A stretch of DNA of 64,000 bases from JAJNPS01 sp031378845 (lineage in GTDB: Bacteria > Pseudomonadota > Alphaproteobacteria > Rhodobacterales > Rhodobacteraceae), in NCBI GenBank assembly GCA_031378845.1, contig JANNES010000026.1:1-64000 (forward strand), in the 5' to 3' direction. Below the pieces are notes generated by a model. That model saw only the letters and a list, made by a program, of their open reading frames with translations, had not been told where the DNA came from and did no database searches. How positions within the stretch are numbered: the first letter of the stretch is position 1; each line of letters opens with the position of its first letter. The position numbers and the translations under genes were made by a program. Positions 51,457 to 60,426 of this stretch are shown piece by piece.

Positions 51457-52806
51457 ATGTCAGCCCACGCCCCCGCCCAGCCGATGACTGCCCGCAAGTC
51501 GGGGCCGCTCAGCGGCACGGCCTCGGTTCCCGGCGATAAATCGATCAGCCACCGCGCGCTGATCTTTGGTGCGATGGCGGTGGGCGAGACGACAATCACG
51601 GGCCTGCTGGAGGGGCAGGATGTGCTGGACACGGCCAAGGCGATGCAGGCCTTTGGCGCAACGGTCACGCAGCACGGGCCGGGGGCCTGGTCGGTGCATG
51701 GCGTCGGCGTCGGCGGCTTTCAGGAACCTTCGGATGTGATCGATTGCGGCAACTCCGGCACCGGCGTGCGGCTGATCATGGGAACCATGGCCACCACGCC
51801 GATGACCGTGACCTTTACGGGGGATGCGTCTTTGCGAAAGCGTCCGATGGGACGGGTGACGGCCCCTCTCAGCCTGTTCGGGGCACAAGCTTACGGTCGC
51901 CAAGGTGGCCGGTTGCCGATGACGGTGGTCGGTGCCGCGAACCCTGTGCCGGTGCGCTACGCTTTGCCCGTCGCCTCGGCGCAAGTGAAATCGGCAGTGC
52001 TGCTCGCGGGCCTGAATGCTCCCGGCCAGACAGTGGTCATCGAGCGTGAACCGACGCGGGATCATTCAGAGCGGATGTTGTTGGGTTTTGGCGCGGAACT
52101 GACTGTCGAAAAGACGGCCGAAGGCTCTGTCATCACACTGACCGGCCAGCCCGAACTGCGACCTCAATCCGTCGCAGTGCCGCGCGATCCGTCGAGCGCG
52201 GCCTTTCCGGTCTGTGCCGCGCTGATCGTGGAAGGATCGGACATCTTCGTGCCCGGCGTCAGCCAGAATCTGACCCGCAACGGGCTATACCTGACCCTCG
52301 TCGAGATGGGCGCAGAGATCGCATTCCAGAACCCGCGCACCGAAGGCGGCGAGCCCGTCGCCGATCTGCGCGTGCGTTTCAGCGGCAACATGAAGGGCAT
52401 CGAGGTGCCCCCCGAACGCGCGCCCTCGATGATTGACGAATATCCGATTCTGTCGGTCGTGGCGTCGTTTGCGACCGGCCGCACGATCATGCGCGGCGTC
52501 AAGGAGTTGCGGGTCAAGGAAAGCGACCGCATTGACGCAATGGCGCGCGGGCTTGAGGCTTGCGGCGTGCGCATCGAAGAGGATGAGGATACGCTGATCA
52601 TCCACGGGATGGGGCCGGGCGGTGTGCCGGGTGGTGCCAACTGCGCCACGCATCTTGACCACCGCATCGCGATGTCGTTCCTCGTCTGCGGCATGGCGGC
52701 GCAACAGCCGGTTTCGGTGGATGACGCCTCGCCGATCCTGACCTCGTTTCCGAAGTTTGAGGGGCTGATGCGGGGGCTGGGGGCAGATTTGGTGCGATCC
52801 GACTGA
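51457..52806 (+). CDS. aroA: 3-phosphoshikimate 1-carboxyvinyltransferase (EPSP synthase)
   Basis: A 449-residue shikimate-pathway enzyme. SVPGDKSISHRALIFGAMA, GLLEGQDVLDTAKAMQAFGA, DCGNSGTGVRLIMG, QVKSAVLLAGLNAPG and RDHSERMLLGFGA are the two-domain fold's substrate-binding motifs; the RDHSE form and LLEGxDV resemble class II enzymes, while the GNSGTG loop retains Gly where the well-known glyphosate-insensitive enzyme has Ala. ATG 51457 gives the expected N-terminus; the longer frame would start in the hairpin. Confidence 0.95.
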   Translation: MSAHAPAQPMTARKSGPLSGTASVPGDKSISHRALIFGAMAVGETTITGLLEGQDVLDTAKAMQAFGATVTQHGPGAWSVHGVGVGGFQEPSDVIDCGNSGTGVRLIMGTMATTPMTVTFTGDASLRKRPMGRVTAPLSLFGAQAYGRQGGRLPMTVVGAANPVPVRYALPVASAQVKSAVLLAGLNAPGQTVVIEREPTRDHSERMLLGFGAELTVEKTAEGSVITLTGQPELRPQSVAVPRDPSSAAFPVCAALIVEGSDIFVPGVSQNLTRNGLYLTLVEMGAEIAFQNPRTEGGEPVADLRVRFSGNMKGIEVPPERAPSMIDEYPILSVVASFATGRTIMRGVKELRVKESDRIDAMARGLEACGVRIEEDEDTLIIHGMGPGGVPGGANCATHLDHRIAMSFLVCGMAAQQPVSVDDASPILTSFPKFEGLMRGLGADLVRSD

Positions 52807-52832
52807 CAGATCAAATAAATGGGCGGGGTGCG

Positions 52833-53786
52833 ATGAAAAGAAAGCTCTTGGTTTTGGATTGGCTGAACGAAGCGCTTGATATTTTCGTTGAATACTGGCG
52901 CACGATGCTGGAGCGCCGCCGTGCACAGCGCGACTTAGCGCGTGGTTGCCCCAAATTAAAGCAGATGTTTCTGCGTATGGTTGGCTATGTGCCAGATTTT
53001 GTTGCGCCCAAAACGATGAACGAAAAGATAAACTGGCGAAAACTGTATGACAGGGCGGCTGTCTATCAGGTGATTGCCGACAAAGTTCGTTTGCGTGACT
53101 ATCTGGTTGCCCGGGTTGGCGCCGAGCGGGCTGATGCCGTGTTGCCTCGGAGACGATTGGTTACGCGGTGGCCCACTTCGGCACGGCTTGCCGCTGCTGG
53201 GACGGGCGTGGCAATCAAGCCGAACCATGGGTCAGGTTGGGTCACAATCGTGGCCAAAGGGGATACGCCAGATTGGCGCGCGATTGCCGCACAGGCGCGC
53301 AGTTGGTTGCGGCGTACCTACGGGTTGTCTCTCCAGGAATGGGCATATTGGGCAATCCCGCCGCAGTTGATCGTGGAGGATCTGGTCCTTAGCGCCGATG
53401 GACATCCTGCGCAGGATATAAAGTTCGCGGTGATGGATGGCGTTTGCGTCTATATCTTTGTCGAGCAGGACCGTTTTCTTGATCATAGGTTGAGCTATTA
53501 CGAACCTGACTGGACGCCAATGCAACTTGCCATGGGGACCAATGCTGTTGCCGCGCATCAAGCTGCGCCACGTTTTCTGGCAGAGATGCGGGCCTTTGCT
53601 GAAGAGATTGGCCGGGACTTTGATTATATCCGCGTTGATTTCTTGTGCGGGGCTGACGAATGGCGGCTCAACGAGTTGACCATGTATCGCTCTAGTGGCG
53701 TTGCGGCATTTGATCCCCCGCATCTTGACCTGCATTTTGGTCAGATGTGGAAACATCGCCCCTATAGCGGCATCTGGCGCGGCTAG
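52833..53786 (+). CDS. TupA-like ATP-grasp protein (polysaccharide-associated)
   Basis: A 317-residue protein of the TupA-like ATP-grasp family. TMNEKINWRKLYDR, VAIKPNHGSGWVTIV (ATP-binding Lys and Gly-rich loop), QLIVEDLVL and IRVDFLCGADEWRLNELTMY (Mg ligands) match. These proteins occur in capsule and teichuronic-type gene sets and may ligate amino acids to sugars. It lies between aroA and cmk, where such a gene is not usual, and codon use looks less GC-biased in its first part, so it may be acquired. Confidence 0.8.
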   Translation: MKRKLLVLDWLNEALDIFVEYWRTMLERRRAQRDLARGCPKLKQMFLRMVGYVPDFVAPKTMNEKINWRKLYDRAAVYQVIADKVRLRDYLVARVGAERADAVLPRRRLVTRWPTSARLAAAGTGVAIKPNHGSGWVTIVAKGDTPDWRAIAAQARSWLRRTYGLSLQEWAYWAIPPQLIVEDLVLSADGHPAQDIKFAVMDGVCVYIFVEQDRFLDHRLSYYEPDWTPMQLAMGTNAVAAHQAAPRFLAEMRAFAEEIGRDFDYIRVDFLCGADEWRLNELTMYRSSGVAAFDPPHLDLHFGQMWKHRPYSGIWRG

Positions 53787-54007
53787 GATTGGCTCCATGT
53801 CGCGCGATGTGCCGGATCTGAAAGTGGAGGCGAAGCCAAGTGCATCGCTTTAGACGACGCCCTGTGCACAAAGGACGAGATGCGCGCTCTTTTTTGTAAT
53901 CCTGCCTTTAGCATCAGCGCAGATGATCCGGTGCGTGTCTGGTTTTCCAGCTGTTTGACTTGGACCGCAAGTCAGGGGACAAGCAGCGCTTGAACAAGGA
54001 TGCGCGG

Positions 54008-54616
54008 ATGATCTTTACGGTGGCAATCGACGGACCGGCGGCTGCGGGCAAGGGCACAATCGCGCGGGCCGTCGCAGCGCATTTCGGCTTTGCCTATCTG
54101 GATACCGGTCTTTTGTACCGGGCCGCCGCCCGCAAGGTGCTGGACGGCGTGGATCCGGTCGCGGCAGCCAAGGCGCTGACGCCGCATGATTTCGGCCGCG
54201 CCGATTTGCGGACGGCCAAAGTCGGGCAGGCCGCGTCGAAAATCGCGGTGATGCCTGCGGTGCGGGCGGCGCTGGTCGATTTCCAGCGCCGGTTCGCGCG
54301 GGCCGAGGGGGGCGCCGTGCTGGACGGACGCGATATCGGCACGGTCATCTGTCCCGAGGCGGAGGTAAAGCTTTACGTGACCGCCAGCCCGCAGGTGCGC
54401 GCGCATCGCCGCTGGCTGGAGCTTGGTGGCGATGCGGCAGAGGTGCTGGGCGAAGTGGTGCAGCGCGATGCCCGCGACATGGGACGCGCAGATGCGCCTT
54501 TGCGTACCGCAGCGGATGCGGTGGTGCTGGATACCAGCGAGATGCACGTGGACGAAGCGGTGGCGCGGGCGATTGCGGTGGTCAGCACAGCCCATGCGCG
54601 GATGCGCAGCGGATGA
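54008..54616 (+). CDS. cmk: Cytidylate kinase
   Basis: A 202-residue nucleoside monophosphate kinase phosphorylating CMP/dCMP. VAIDGPAAAGKGTIARAVA is the P-loop, YLDTGLLYRAAA and VLDGRDIGTVICPEAEVKLY the nucleotide-binding blocks, followed by RAHRRW (lid). ATG 54008 gives the family start; the longer frame adds charged residues. The gap between the ATP-grasp gene and cmk (about 220 bases) holds no gene. It overlaps the next gene by ATGA. Confidence 0.95.
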   Translation: MIFTVAIDGPAAAGKGTIARAVAAHFGFAYLDTGLLYRAAARKVLDGVDPVAAAKALTPHDFGRADLRTAKVGQAASKIAVMPAVRAALVDFQRRFARAEGGAVLDGRDIGTVICPEAEVKLYVTASPQVRAHRRWLELGGDAAEVLGEVVQRDARDMGRADAPLRTAADAVVLDTSEMHVDEAVARAIAVVSTAHARMRSG

Positions 54617-55587
54617 CGAATGCGCGGCCCGCCACGGTTTTCCTGCATGTCCCGGCCCGCTATGAGGCGTTGCTGCGAAAACCCGACAAGCCGATGATTT
54701 TTGGCGTGATTCGCGACCTTGTCGAGGCGCGCGGCGGCACGGTGATCCTGGCCCCGCGCGACCCTGCGCACGACCGCCAAGGGCTGCTGATCGAGGATGG
54801 TCATCTGCACATCGTGAATAACGGCGCCGTCCATGCTGCTGGTTATCTCAACGCCGCGACTGCCTATCTGGAGGACTACTGGCATCTGGACCCGGCGGGG
54901 GTGCAGGGCAATAGCAGCATCGGCGGAAAGGTCTTTGACCCCGCGACCATCGCGACCGATGCCGCAGCCGCACATCTTGATGCCCTGCGCGCGCGGTTTG
55001 TGGTGCCCCGGCGGTCGCGTTATCGCCAGGCTGCCCGACGCACGGAACTGACGCCGGGCGGTATTGCGGTCTTTCTGCAAGGTCCCGCCGCCTACGCGCG
55101 CGGCCAGGCCCATCTGCGCGCCGAGGCGATGCTGCGCGCGGTTTGTGCGGGGGCGGATGGCCGCGAGGTCTGGGTGAAGGCTCATCCTCTCAAGCCCGAG
55201 GAGGGCGGGGCGCTGATTGCCAGAATGCAGCGACAGGGGCTGCCGCTCAGGCCAGTGTCGGCGAATGTCCACGATCTGCTGGCGGCGGCGGCGGTCACCG
55301 TCTCGGTGAACTCTGCCGCGTCCGTCGAAGGTCTGATGCACGGCACACCTGCGGTACTCTTTGGTCGATCCGACATTCGTGCGGTCGTTGAGACGGTCAC
55401 GCGGGCTGAGGATTTTCCACAAGCCCTGCAACGCGCGCTGGCCCGGCCCCGCGACTATGCGGCCTTTCTCTTTTGGTACTTTCACGACCAGTGTCTCTGG
55501 CTCGGCGCCCCCGACCTTGCTGCGCGGATCTGGCGAATTTTTGCGGATGCAGGCTTTCCGCCTGCGCGGCTGGGATTGCACGACTGA
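54613..55587 (+). CDS. Capsule polysaccharide synthesis-like protein
   Basis: A 324-residue soluble protein. EVWVKAHPLKPEEGG and VTVSVNSAASVEGLMHGTPA followed by VLFGRSDI match the Capsule_synth domain (KpsC/KpsS family), whose members add Kdo to a lipid or glycan in capsule assembly. Coupling to cmk (ATGA overlap) makes sense chemically, since Kdo is used as CMP-Kdo; that link is inference. It separates cmk from rpsA. Confidence 0.75.
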   Translation: MTNARPATVFLHVPARYEALLRKPDKPMIFGVIRDLVEARGGTVILAPRDPAHDRQGLLIEDGHLHIVNNGAVHAAGYLNAATAYLEDYWHLDPAGVQGNSSIGGKVFDPATIATDAAAAHLDALRARFVVPRRSRYRQAARRTELTPGGIAVFLQGPAAYARGQAHLRAEAMLRAVCAGADGREVWVKAHPLKPEEGGALIARMQRQGLPLRPVSANVHDLLAAAAVTVSVNSAASVEGLMHGTPAVLFGRSDIRAVVETVTRAEDFPQALQRALARPRDYAAFLFWYFHDQCLWLGAPDLAARIWRIFADAGFPPARLGLHD

Positions 55588-55606
55588 TCGCGCGCCCGCA
55601 TCTTTC

Positions 55607-55635
55607 TTGCCACCACGGGCCAAACCGTCTATAGG
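55607..55635 (+). promoter_or_regulatory. Sigma-70-type promoter of rpsA
   Basis: TTGCCA (55607-55612) and TATAGG (55630-55635) are 17 bases apart and lie about 135 bases before rpsA. The resulting leader of about 125 nt is long enough for autogenous control by S1. The hexamers each match the consensus at four or more positions. Confidence 0.55.
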
Positions 55636-55769
55636 CCCGCAATCCCTTGTGAAGGCGCGTGACGACCCGGTTTTTCGGGGCGTCTGGCAGTTTTCGTCGA
55701 GGTCAGCCCAAAGACCGGCGGAGCCAACCGCATGGCCAGTAAAAACGCGAGAAAAGGAAACTGAACCCT

Positions 55770-57455
55770 ATGTGCGCTAAAGCAACCATGGAAGACTTCG
55801 AAGCCCTGCTGAAGGAAAGCTTTGAAATTGATACGCCCGAAGAGGGCACTGTCGTCAAAGGCCGTGTGATCGCCATCGAGGCGGGCCAGGCCATCATCGA
55901 TGTCGGCTACAAGATGGAAGGCCGCATCGACCTCAAGGAATTTGCGAACCCCGGCGAGCAAGCCCCCGACATCAAAGTCGGTGACGAGGTCGAGGTTTAT
56001 CTTGACCGCGTGGAAAATGCCCGCGGCGAAGCCCAGATCAGCCGCGAGAAAGCCCGTCGCGAAGAAGCGTGGGACCGTCTGGAAAAAGCCTATGCGACCG
56101 AAACCCGCGTCGATGGCGCGATCTTTGGCCGCGTCAAGGGCGGCTTTACGGTCGATCTTGGCGGCGCTGTGGCGTTCTTGCCCGGCAGCCAGGTTGACGT
56201 GCGCCCGGTGCGTGACGCAGGCCCCCTGATGGGCATGAAGCAGCCCTTCCAGATCCTGAAAATGGATCGCCGTCGTGGCAACATCGTGGTGTCGCGCCGT
56301 GCCATATTGGAAGAGTCGCGTGCCGAACAGCGCGCCGAAGTGATCGGCAACCTGACCGAAGGCCAGACCATCGACGGCGTGGTGAAGAACATCACCGAAT
56401 ATGGTGCGTTTGTGGACTTGGGCGGCGTTGACGGCCTTTTGCACGTCACCGACATGGCTTGGCGCCGCGTCAACCATCCGTCCGAAATTCTGGCGATTGG
56501 CGAGACGATCAAGGTGCAGGTCATCAAGATCAACAAAGAAACCCACCGCATCAGCCTCGGCATGAAGCAGTTGCAATCCGATCCGTGGGATGCCGTTGAA
56601 AAGATGTATGCGCTTGGCACCGTCCACAAAGGCCGCGTCACCAACATCACCGATTACGGCGCCTTCGTGGAGCTGGAAGCCGGTGTCGAAGGCCTGGTCC
56701 ATGTGAGCGAAATGTCCTGGACCAAGAAGAACGTGCATCCCGGCAAGATCGTCTCGACCTCTCAGGAAGTCGACGTCATGGTGCTGGAAATCGACAGTGC
56801 CAAGCGCCGGGTTTCCCTCGGACTCAAGCAGACCCAGCGCAATCCATGGGAAGTCTTTGCCGAAACGCATCCCGTGGGCGCCATCATCGAAGGCGAAGTC
56901 AAGAACATCACTGAATTCGGTCTGTTCGTCGGCCTCGACAACGACATCGACGGCATGGTCCACCTGTCGGACCTGTCGTGGGATCAGCGCGGCGAAGACG
57001 CCATTCAGAACTACCGCAAAGGCGACACGGTCAAGGCATCCGTCACCGAAGTGGATGTCGAGAAAGAGCGGATCAGCCTGTCCGTCAAGGCATTGGGCGA
57101 AGACAACTTCACCGATGCGGTTGACGGCGTGAAGCGTGGCACGATCATCACCGTGACGGTGACGGCCGTCGAAGAAGGCGGCATCGAGGTCGAGTACAAC
57201 GCGGCCAAATCCTTTATCCGTCGCAGCGACCTTTCGCGTGATCGGGGCGACCAACGCCCGGAGCGGTTCCAGGTCGGCGACAAGGTCGACGTGCGCGTGA
57301 CCAACATCGACCCCAAGACCCGCAAGCTGGGTCTGTCAATCAAGGCGCGCGAGATCGCCGAAGAAAAAGAAGCGGTCGAGCAGTACGGATCATCCGATTC
57401 GGGCGCGAGCCTCGGCGATATCTTGGGTGCAGCACTCAAGGCTGACCGCACCTGA
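55770..57455 (+). CDS. rpsA: 30S ribosomal protein S1
   Basis: A 561-residue protein with six S1 (OB-fold) domains, the full-length form. Repeats begin near residues 26, 112, 196, 283, 370 and 456 (for example GTVVKGRVIAIEAGQAIIDV and GQTIDGVVKNITEYGAFVDL). It binds mRNA leaders on the 30S subunit. RBS AAAGGAAACTG precedes the ATG closely. A clear terminator follows. Confidence 0.97.
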   Translation: MCAKATMEDFEALLKESFEIDTPEEGTVVKGRVIAIEAGQAIIDVGYKMEGRIDLKEFANPGEQAPDIKVGDEVEVYLDRVENARGEAQISREKARREEAWDRLEKAYATETRVDGAIFGRVKGGFTVDLGGAVAFLPGSQVDVRPVRDAGPLMGMKQPFQILKMDRRRGNIVVSRRAILEESRAEQRAEVIGNLTEGQTIDGVVKNITEYGAFVDLGGVDGLLHVTDMAWRRVNHPSEILAIGETIKVQVIKINKETHRISLGMKQLQSDPWDAVEKMYALGTVHKGRVTNITDYGAFVELEAGVEGLVHVSEMSWTKKNVHPGKIVSTSQEVDVMVLEIDSAKRRVSLGLKQTQRNPWEVFAETHPVGAIIEGEVKNITEFGLFVGLDNDIDGMVHLSDLSWDQRGEDAIQNYRKGDTVKASVTEVDVEKERISLSVKALGEDNFTDAVDGVKRGTIITVTVTAVEEGGIEVEYNAAKSFIRRSDLSRDRGDQRPERFQVGDKVDVRVTNIDPKTRKLGLSIKAREIAEEKEAVEQYGSSDSGASLGDILGAALKADRT

Positions 57456-57489
57456 TCCGAAGGTTTCAAGTCAGACCAAATGAAAAAAT

Positions 57490-57518
57490 GGGCCCCGTCG
57501 CAGGACGGGGCCCTTTGC
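57490..57518 (+). terminator. Intrinsic terminator of rpsA
   Basis: GGGCCCCGTC (57490-57499) pairs perfectly with GACGGGGCCC (57504-57513) around a 4-nt loop, followed by TTTGCTTT. A classic rho-independent structure 35 bases after the stop. Confidence 0.9.
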
Positions 57519-57545
57519 TTTGGCACAATTTCCCTTTGTTTTCAT

Positions 57546-57573
57546 TTGTGCAACGGCATTTCTTGGCTATAGT
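57546..57573 (+). promoter_or_regulatory. Candidate promoter of ihfB
   Basis: TTGTGC (57546-57551) and TATAGT (57568-57573) with a 16-base spacer, located between the rpsA terminator and ihfB, about 67 bases before the start codon. Confidence 0.5.
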
Positions 57574-57639
57574 CCAAGATACAAAACACGGCTGGCGGTC
57601 GCTGCCCGATGGGGCCGAACCACCTGGGGGGGACGATAC

Positions 57640-57921
57640 ATGATCCGATCTGAACTGATCCAAAAGATCACGGACGATAATCCACATCTGACGCAGCGCC
57701 ACGTCGAGCGCATCGTCAACACGGTCTTTGAAGAGATCATCGACGCGCTGGCCAAGGGCGATCGTGTCGAATTGCGCGGCTTTGGCGCCTTTTCGGTCAA
57801 GGCCCGCGATGCCCGTGTCGGTCGCAACCCGCGCACCGGCGAGTCCGTCCAGGTTGATGACAAAAAGGTGCCGTTCTTCAAGACCGGCAAACTTTTGCGC
57901 GACCGTCTGAACGGGCACTGA
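57640..57921 (+). CDS. ihfB: Integration host factor subunit beta
   Basis: A 93-residue HU/IHF-family DNA-bending protein. MIRSELIQKITDDNPHL is the IHF-beta start, VELRGFGAFSV the core, and RNPRTGESVQV the DNA-binding arm with the intercalating Pro. GGGGGGA precedes the ATG. The position after rpsA is conserved in proteobacteria. The longer frame from 57520 would run through the promoter. Confidence 0.95.
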   Translation: MIRSELIQKITDDNPHLTQRHVERIVNTVFEEIIDALAKGDRVELRGFGAFSVKARDARVGRNPRTGESVQVDDKKVPFFKTGKLLRDRLNGH

Positions 57922-57992
57922 CGCGCTGGGTTGCGCCTGACACCCGGTTGCCGCAATAGTCGGTCCATCGACAGCATTCGGGTGGTTTTCAG

Positions 57993-58352
57993 ATGATCCG
58001 GTCTTTGCGTTACGTGATGCTTGCCGTCTTGGGCATCGTCTTGCTGACGGTGGCGCTGGCCAATCGCACACCGGTTCTTGTGCAGATTGTGCCGCCCGAC
58101 ATGGCGGCATTTCTGGGATTCGACGTGGCCGCCGAGATGCCCCTGTTCCTCGTGATTTTCGGCGGGATCGTGGCGGGTCTCTTGATCGGCTTTGTCTGGG
58201 AATGGTTGCGCGAGATGAAGCACCGCACCACCGCCACCACCAAATCGCGCGAAGTGTCGCGGCTGGAGCGGGAACTTGCCTTGCTTCGCGAAGAAAAGGA
58301 CGGACCGCACGATGACGTCCTTGCGCTCCTGGATCGGCCCAAGGGCCGCTGA
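57993..58352 (+). CDS. lapA: LapA-domain inner-membrane protein
   Basis: A 119-residue protein with two helices (VMLAVLGIVLLTVALAN; LFLVIFGGIVAGLLIGFVWE) and a C-terminal coiled coil, the LapA/YciS (DUF1049) layout. E. coli LapA takes part in control of lipopolysaccharide synthesis; the same role here is inferred only. It shares one base with the trpF start (TGATG). Confidence 0.85.
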   Translation: MIRSLRYVMLAVLGIVLLTVALANRTPVLVQIVPPDMAAFLGFDVAAEMPLFLVIFGGIVAGLLIGFVWEWLREMKHRTTATTKSREVSRLERELALLREEKDGPHDDVLALLDRPKGR

Positions 58353-58993
58353 TGGGGCAAATCCGCGTAAAAATCTGCGGTCTGCGGACCGAGGCGGATG
58401 TATCAGCCGTCGCAGCGGCCGGGGCGGCTTATGCGGGCTTTGTGTTTTATGCCAACAGCCCGCGCAACCTCTCGCCTTTCCAGGCACGAGGGTTAAGCAT
58501 GGCCGCACCGGTTGGGCTGGCCAAGGTCGCGCTGACGGTTGATGCGGACGACGCCTTTCTGGAAGAGCTGATGGCCGTGGTGCCATTGGACATGTTGCAA
58601 TTGCATGGCCACGAGACGCCCGAACGTGTGGCTGAAATCCGCACCCGCTTTGGCCTGCCGGTGATGAAGGCAATAGGTGTGGCCGACGAGGGCGATCTTG
58701 CCGGATTGATGGAGATGAGCCTGGCCGCCGATCAGCTGCTTATTGATGCCAAGCCGCCGCGCGGTGCGGATCTGCCGGGCGGCAACGGGCTGGCCTTCGA
58801 CTGGCGGCTTCTGGTTGGGCGCAAGTGGCTGCGGCCATGGATGCTGGCGGGTGGGCTGACGCCCGCGAACGTGGCCGAGGCGGTGCGGCTGACCGGGGCG
58901 CGTCAGGTGGATGTGTCCTCGGGCGTGGAGGCCGCGCCGGGGGTGAAGGATCATGCCCGCATTGCCGCTTTTATGGCGGCGGCGCAAAGTTAG
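58352..58993 (+). CDS. trpF: Phosphoribosylanthranilate isomerase
   Basis: A 213-residue TIM-barrel enzyme of tryptophan synthesis. VKICGLRTEADV carries the catalytic Cys, LQLHGHE is conserved, the general-acid Asp is in LLIDAKPP, and QVDVSSGVEAAPGVKDHARI is the C-terminal phosphate-binding block. In relatives trpB follows directly; here about 2.3 kb of other genes lie between. Confidence 0.95.
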   Translation: MGQIRVKICGLRTEADVSAVAAAGAAYAGFVFYANSPRNLSPFQARGLSMAAPVGLAKVALTVDADDAFLEELMAVVPLDMLQLHGHETPERVAEIRTRFGLPVMKAIGVADEGDLAGLMEMSLAADQLLIDAKPPRGADLPGGNGLAFDWRLLVGRKWLRPWMLAGGLTPANVAEAVRLTGARQVDVSSGVEAAPGVKDHARIAAFMAAAQS

Positions 58994-59079
58994 CGACTTT
59001 CGTGTCGGCGGCCGGTTGATTGACTCAAAGGCAAGTCGGACCTACCTTTCGCGCTTGTGTGGTTTGGGAGAGCCGTACG

Positions 59080-59712
59080 ATGCATACCGAAAAATACACT
59101 CTGTCGGAAGCCTTTCGCGAGAAATCTCCGGACGAGGCCCGCCTGCTTTATGACGACTGGGCGACAAGTTACGAGCGGGACAATCTGGTCAAGGGCTACC
59201 GCCTGCCCTGGATGGCGGCGGCCTTTGCGGCACGGCACCTGAAGCAGGGCGCTGGCCCGATCCTTGATGCCGGCTGCGGCACCGGGCTGGTGGGTGAAGC
59301 GCTGTCGGTCCTCGGCTTTGGACCGATCTTCGGGTGCGATCTGTCACCCGAGATGATGGATCTCGCCCGGTCCCGGGGGGTCTATGCCGCCCTGGACAGC
59401 CAGGATCTTGGCCAGCCAATGCCTTATCCTGATCACCACTTCGCTGCCTTCACCTGCATTGGCTGCTACGGCCCCGGCCATGCCCCGCCCCACAGCCTGC
59501 GCGAACTGACCCGCGTGACCAAAGTCGGCGGGCTCGGCATCTTCAGCCTGGCTGAGGTTGGCCGCGCACCGTTGGAGTTTGCGCCAGTGATCCAAGGGCT
59601 GATCGACGAGGGGCGCTGGCGGCTGATGGCCAAGTCGCCGGCCTTTCGGCCCTATGTGATCGACGAGCCGAACCTTGTCACCCAACTGCATGTCTACCAG
59701 ATTACTGGCTAA
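59080..59712 (+). CDS. Class I SAM-dependent methyltransferase
   Basis: A 210-residue Rossmann methyltransferase. YDDWATSYERD is the N-terminal helix typical of Methyltransf_11/25 proteins, ILDAGCGTGLVGEAL motif I, and FGCDLSPEMMDLARSRGVY the ribose-binding part. The substrate is unknown. ATG 59080 follows GGGAG; an in-frame start at 59020 is possible. It lies between trpF and a second trpF 3'-end-like sequence. Confidence 0.8.
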   Translation: MHTEKYTLSEAFREKSPDEARLLYDDWATSYERDNLVKGYRLPWMAAAFAARHLKQGAGPILDAGCGTGLVGEALSVLGFGPIFGCDLSPEMMDLARSRGVYAALDSQDLGQPMPYPDHHFAAFTCIGCYGPGHAPPHSLRELTRVTKVGGLGIFSLAEVGRAPLEFAPVIQGLIDEGRWRLMAKSPAFRPYVIDEPNLVTQLHVYQITG

Positions 59713-59767
59713 AGTTCGCCCGACCAGAGTGGTTGATGGTTTTGTCGGAAGACATGCGGAAAACAAG

Positions 59768-59869
59768 GACTCTGGAGTCAGTCCGGCGTTTCCATCTGCG
59801 CCGGGGATTAAGGATCACGCAAAGATTGCGGCGTCTATTGGCGCGCTGCACAAAGCCACCGGCTGTTAG
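59768..59869 (+). pseudogene. Second, divergent trpF 3'-end fragment
   Basis: Thirty-three codons and a TAG encode DSGVSPAFPSAPGIKDHAKI and AASIGAL, aligning with the TrpF C-terminus (SSGVEAAPGVKDHARIAAF). DNA identity is moderate, so it is not a recent duplication of the intact copy; it may be the end of an older or foreign trpF. Nothing upstream in this frame resembles TrpF. Confidence 0.6.
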
Positions 59870-59891
59870 CCGTGCTGCCGGCCAAAACCAT

Positions 59892-60398
59892 TTACGCGTC
59901 TGGCAGGGAGCCAATGAATTCTAAGCCATAGTCCATGCAGGCTTTTTTGATCTTGTCACCGCTGACCCCTTCAAGCGGCGGCTGATCGCCGGGGAGCGAA
60001 GGCAAGGTGATGGCGCGGTAGAATTCACCGTGATGCGCTGTCGTAAGAATGAGATACCGGGCTGTTTCAGACGTGATCCGAAAGCCATGAATCGTCCCAG
60101 CGGGGATATGTGCAAATGCGCCAGTGCCTGCCTTGGTGCCGGGCTGATCCTCGATGAAGATCATAAGTTCGCCCTCAAGCACATAAAAAGATTCCACGTC
60201 TTTTGCATGCCGATGCAGCGGGACACTTTCGCCTTGCTTGGCACGTTCTTCGACGAGGCAGAAGGCATCTGCCGTGTGCACCCCGGTGGCCAGAAAGTGC
60301 GTGCGCGTGTCACCCATCCAGCGAAGTTCACTTTCGCCCGGTTGGTGCAGAAAAGCTTTCGTGGATGGCAAATCGGCTTTGATCATGGAGTTGTTCAT
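59892..60398 (-). CDS. Cupin-domain protein
   Basis: A 168-residue small beta-barrel protein. VPLHRHAKDVESFYVLEGEL supplies the first cupin motif (two His and Glu), and FAHIPAGTIHGFRI the second (His). Such metal-binding proteins include dioxygenases and isomerases; the substrate is unknown. ATG 60398 follows AGGAAGGAAA; the longer frame overlaps the TetR gene. It is immediately downstream of the regulator, suggesting co-regulation. Confidence 0.85.
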   Translation of the reverse strand: MNNSMIKADLPSTKAFLHQPGESELRWMGDTRTHFLATGVHTADAFCLVEERAKQGESVPLHRHAKDVESFYVLEGELMIFIEDQPGTKAGTGAFAHIPAGTIHGFRITSETARYLILTTAHHGEFYRAITLPSLPGDQPPLEGVSGDKIKKACMDYGLEFIGSLPDA

Positions 60399-60426
60399 CA
60401 GCGTTTTTCCTTCCTGTTGCATTATT

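Noticed and set aside
51457..52806. A glyphosate-insensitive EPSP synthase signature
   Set aside because: Some class II-like motifs occur, but the key loop has Gly rather than the Ala of the insensitive enzyme; no claim is justified.
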